A stretch of 64,000 bases of DNA. Origin: Vescimonas fastidiosa. Its GTDB lineage: Bacteria; Bacillota; Clostridia; Oscillospirales; Oscillospiraceae. Of this stretch, positions 62,690 through 64,000 are shown piece by piece. Under the pieces are notes generated by a model. That model searched no databases. It was not told the DNA's origin and saw only the letters and a list, made by a program, of their open reading frames with translations. The stretch lies in the NCBI RefSeq assembly GCF_018326305.1, contig NZ_AP023415.1:620001-684000 (forward strand), given 5' to 3'. How positions within the stretch are numbered: the first letter of the stretch is position 1; every line of letters starts with the position of its first letter. The position numbers were made by a program, and so were the translations under genes.

Positions 62690-63502
62690 ATGAAAAACCT
62701 GAAGAAAGCTCTGTGCCTGCTGCTGGCAGTGCTGATGACCGTTTCCCTCCTGGCCGCCTGCGGCAAGAAGAACGATGACAACGCCGACGGCAAGAAAGTC
62801 TTTACCGTTGGCATCGATGCCGAGTATCCCCCCTTCAGCTATCTGGGCGATGACGGCAGCTACACCGGCTTCGACATTGAGGTAGCCCAGGCCGCCTGCG
62901 ACCTGCTGGGTTGGGAGATGAAGGTCTTCCCCGTCAACTGGGATCAGAAGCTGACGCAGCTGGATGCTAAAGAGTGCGATTGCATCTGGTCCGGCATGAC
63001 CATCCTCGACAGCATGAAGGAAGCCGGCTACACCCTCTCCGCCCCCTACTATGACAACACTCAGGTCATCATGGTCAAGGAAGGCAGCGACATCAAATCC
63101 TCTGCCGATCTGGCCGGTAAGGTCGTAGCCGTGCAGCTGGGCACCTCCGGTGACACCCTGCTCAGCGAGGGCGGTGATCTGGAGTCCCTGACCGCCACCT
63201 TTAAGTCCCTGATCCGCAGCGATAGCTTCCTCAAGTGCTTCACTGAGCTGAGCGGCGGCGCCGTGGATGCCGTCATCGTGGATAAGCCTGTTGCTACCGC
63301 CTATGCCGATAAGAACGCCGGCTTCACCATCCTCTCCGAGGAGCTGGGCGCCGAGCAGTACGGCATCGCCTTCCGCGCCGATGATAAGGAGCTGTGCGCC
63401 TCCATCGAGGGTGCCGTCAAGACTCTGGTGGATAACGGCACCTATGCCAAGATTGCCGAGAAGTATCCCGACATCGTCAACAACCTGCTGTTCCTGAACT
63501 AA
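62690..63502 (+). CDS. amino-acid ABC transporter substrate-binding lipoprotein
   Basis: The 270-residue protein has a lipoprotein signal peptide (lipobox LLAAC, Cys24) and a family 3 periplasmic-binding fold: VGIDAEYPPFSYLGDDGSYTGFDIEVAQ near 42-69 is the polar amino-acid-type signature. WDQKLTQLDAKECDCIWSGMTI near 84-105 and AVQLGTSGDTLLSE near 145 follow. It captures a polar amino acid and delivers it to the permease encoded next; the exact ligand is not clear from sequence. AAGGAG precedes the ATG. Confidence 0.92.
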   Translation: MKNLKKALCLLLAVLMTVSLLAACGKKNDDNADGKKVFTVGIDAEYPPFSYLGDDGSYTGFDIEVAQAACDLLGWEMKVFPVNWDQKLTQLDAKECDCIWSGMTILDSMKEAGYTLSAPYYDNTQVIMVKEGSDIKSSADLAGKVVAVQLGTSGDTLLSEGGDLESLTATFKSLIRSDSFLKCFTELSGGAVDAVIVDKPVATAYADKNAGFTILSEELGAEQYGIAFRADDKELCASIEGAVKTLVDNGTYAKIAEKYPDIVNNLLFLN

Positions 63503-63539
63503 TAGGGTCCATCCCCTTGAAAAAGTAAAATCTACGCAC

Positions 63540-63570
63540 CTCCCGGAGGCTCCCAAGGGGCTTCCGGGAG
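63540..63570 (+). promoter_or_regulatory. intercistronic hairpin between binding protein and permease genes
   Basis: CTCCCGGA pairs with TCCGGGAG across a loop in the gap between the two genes, with no following T-run. It probably protects the 3' end of the binding-protein message and lowers permease expression, as in other ABC operons. Confidence 0.6.
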
Positions 63571-63599
63571 CGCGCGCCTAAAAAAATGAGGAGAAACCA

Positions 63600-64000
63600 A
63601 TGACATTATCCACCATGATCCTGAAAATGAGCGAGGGTCTCGGCAATACCTGTGCCATTTTCTTTCTGACCCTGCTGTTTTCCCTGCCCCTGGGCATGAT
63701 TTTCGCCCTTCTGCGCATGAGTAAGAGCAAGGCCGTGTCCTCTGTGATGCGCTTTATCATCTCCGTTCTGCGCGGCACGCCCCTGATGCTCCAGCTTTTG
63801 GCGGTCACCTATGGCCCGCACTATCTGTTTCCGGACATGGGCGTGGCCCGAAATAAGCTCATTCCCGTGGTCATCGCCTTTGCCATTAACTACGCCGCCT
63901 ACTTCGCGGAAATTTACCGCGGCGGCATCGAGTCCATGCCCGTGGGGCAGTACGAGGCCGCCGGGGTCCTGGGCTATACCAAGGTTCAGACCTTTATGCG
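63600..64000 (+). CDS. amino-acid ABC transporter permease (5' part)
   Basis: The frame from ATG 63600 runs off the window after about 133 residues. The N-terminus MTLSTMILKMSEGLGNTCAI is followed by two hydrophobic helices (about 18-36 and 48-72), a third near 88-102, and the conserved cytoplasmic EAA loop GQYEAAGVLGYTKVQTFM near the cut end. This is the HisM/GlnP type inner-membrane permease that works with the preceding binding protein. The ATP-binding gene probably lies beyond the window. GAGGAG is 9 nt upstream. Confidence 0.93.
   Translation, partial: MTLSTMILKMSEGLGNTCAIFFLTLLFSLPLGMIFALLRMSKSKAVSSVMRFIISVLRGTPLMLQLLAVTYGPHYLFPDMGVARNKLIPVVIAFAINYAAYFAEIYRGGIESMPVGQYEAAGVLGYTKVQTFM

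Overview
The window comes from a moderately GC-rich, anaerobic, endospore-forming Gram-positive bacterium, most likely a butyrate-producing gut Clostridia of the Oscillospiraceae/Ruminococcaceae type. Four lines of evidence support this. Sporulation genes are dense: spoIIM-like, cwlD, cotJ, sigE/spoIIGA, spoIVA, sigH, ytvI and yunB. Ferredoxin-linked 2-oxoacid oxidoreductases are present (a VorB-type complex and NifJ). There is a butyryl-CoA:acetate CoA-transferase and a phosphate butyryltransferase. The phosphofructokinase has PPi-type sequence. No rRNA, tRNA, prophage or intact insertion sequence was recognised.

Layout. 1-4.8 kb: end of queA, tgt, yajC, a small membrane protein, spoIIM-like and xerD. 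4.8-9.6 kb: split transketolase, a second tyrosine recombinase and an AT-richer stretch with an amidase-domain lipoprotein. 9.6-15.3 kb: ptb, radA-cwlD, the cotJ spore-coat operon and a MerR regulator. 15.4-21.9 kb: a type I-C CRISPR-Cas locus (cas3-cas5-cas8c-cas7) in which cas4 is broken and cas1, cas2 and the usual leader are missing, so the array joins the cas4 fragment directly. 22-26 kb: PspC protein and a VorB-type operon with a P-loop ATPase. 26-34 kb: XRE regulator, spoIIGA-sigE, fba, pfk, a YcxB-like protein, coaX and spoIVA. 34-41.5 kb: yebC, nif3-like, trmK, small zinc/DUF1858 proteins, sigH and ruvCAB-glmM. 41.6-52.5 kb: an FrhB-like Fe-S flavoprotein overlapping queH, ACT protein, ytvI, cca, murC, proX and dnaG-rpoD. 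52.5-64 kb: but, nifJ, ligA, yunB, murD, RNase P RNA and the start of an amino-acid ABC transporter operon.

Genes that work together: queA, tgt and queH serve queuosine tRNA modification. Fba and Pfk feed glycolysis, NifJ makes acetyl-CoA and reduced ferredoxin, and But and/or Ptb finish butyrate formation. SpoIIGA processes pro-sigma-E, whose expected targets include spoIVA, spoIIM, cwlD and cotJ here. Cas3, Cas5, Cas8c and Cas7 could still perform interference with the eight remaining spacers, but this locus cannot encode new-spacer acquisition.

The strongest unusual items are: the I-C deletion junction; a terminator-like hairpin in the cas leader; a terminator whose 3' arm carries the next gene's ribosome binding site; a 62-nt dispersed repeat; a hairpin-rich MITE-like element; a probably leaderless sigH mRNA; and a CotJA-CotJB fusion.
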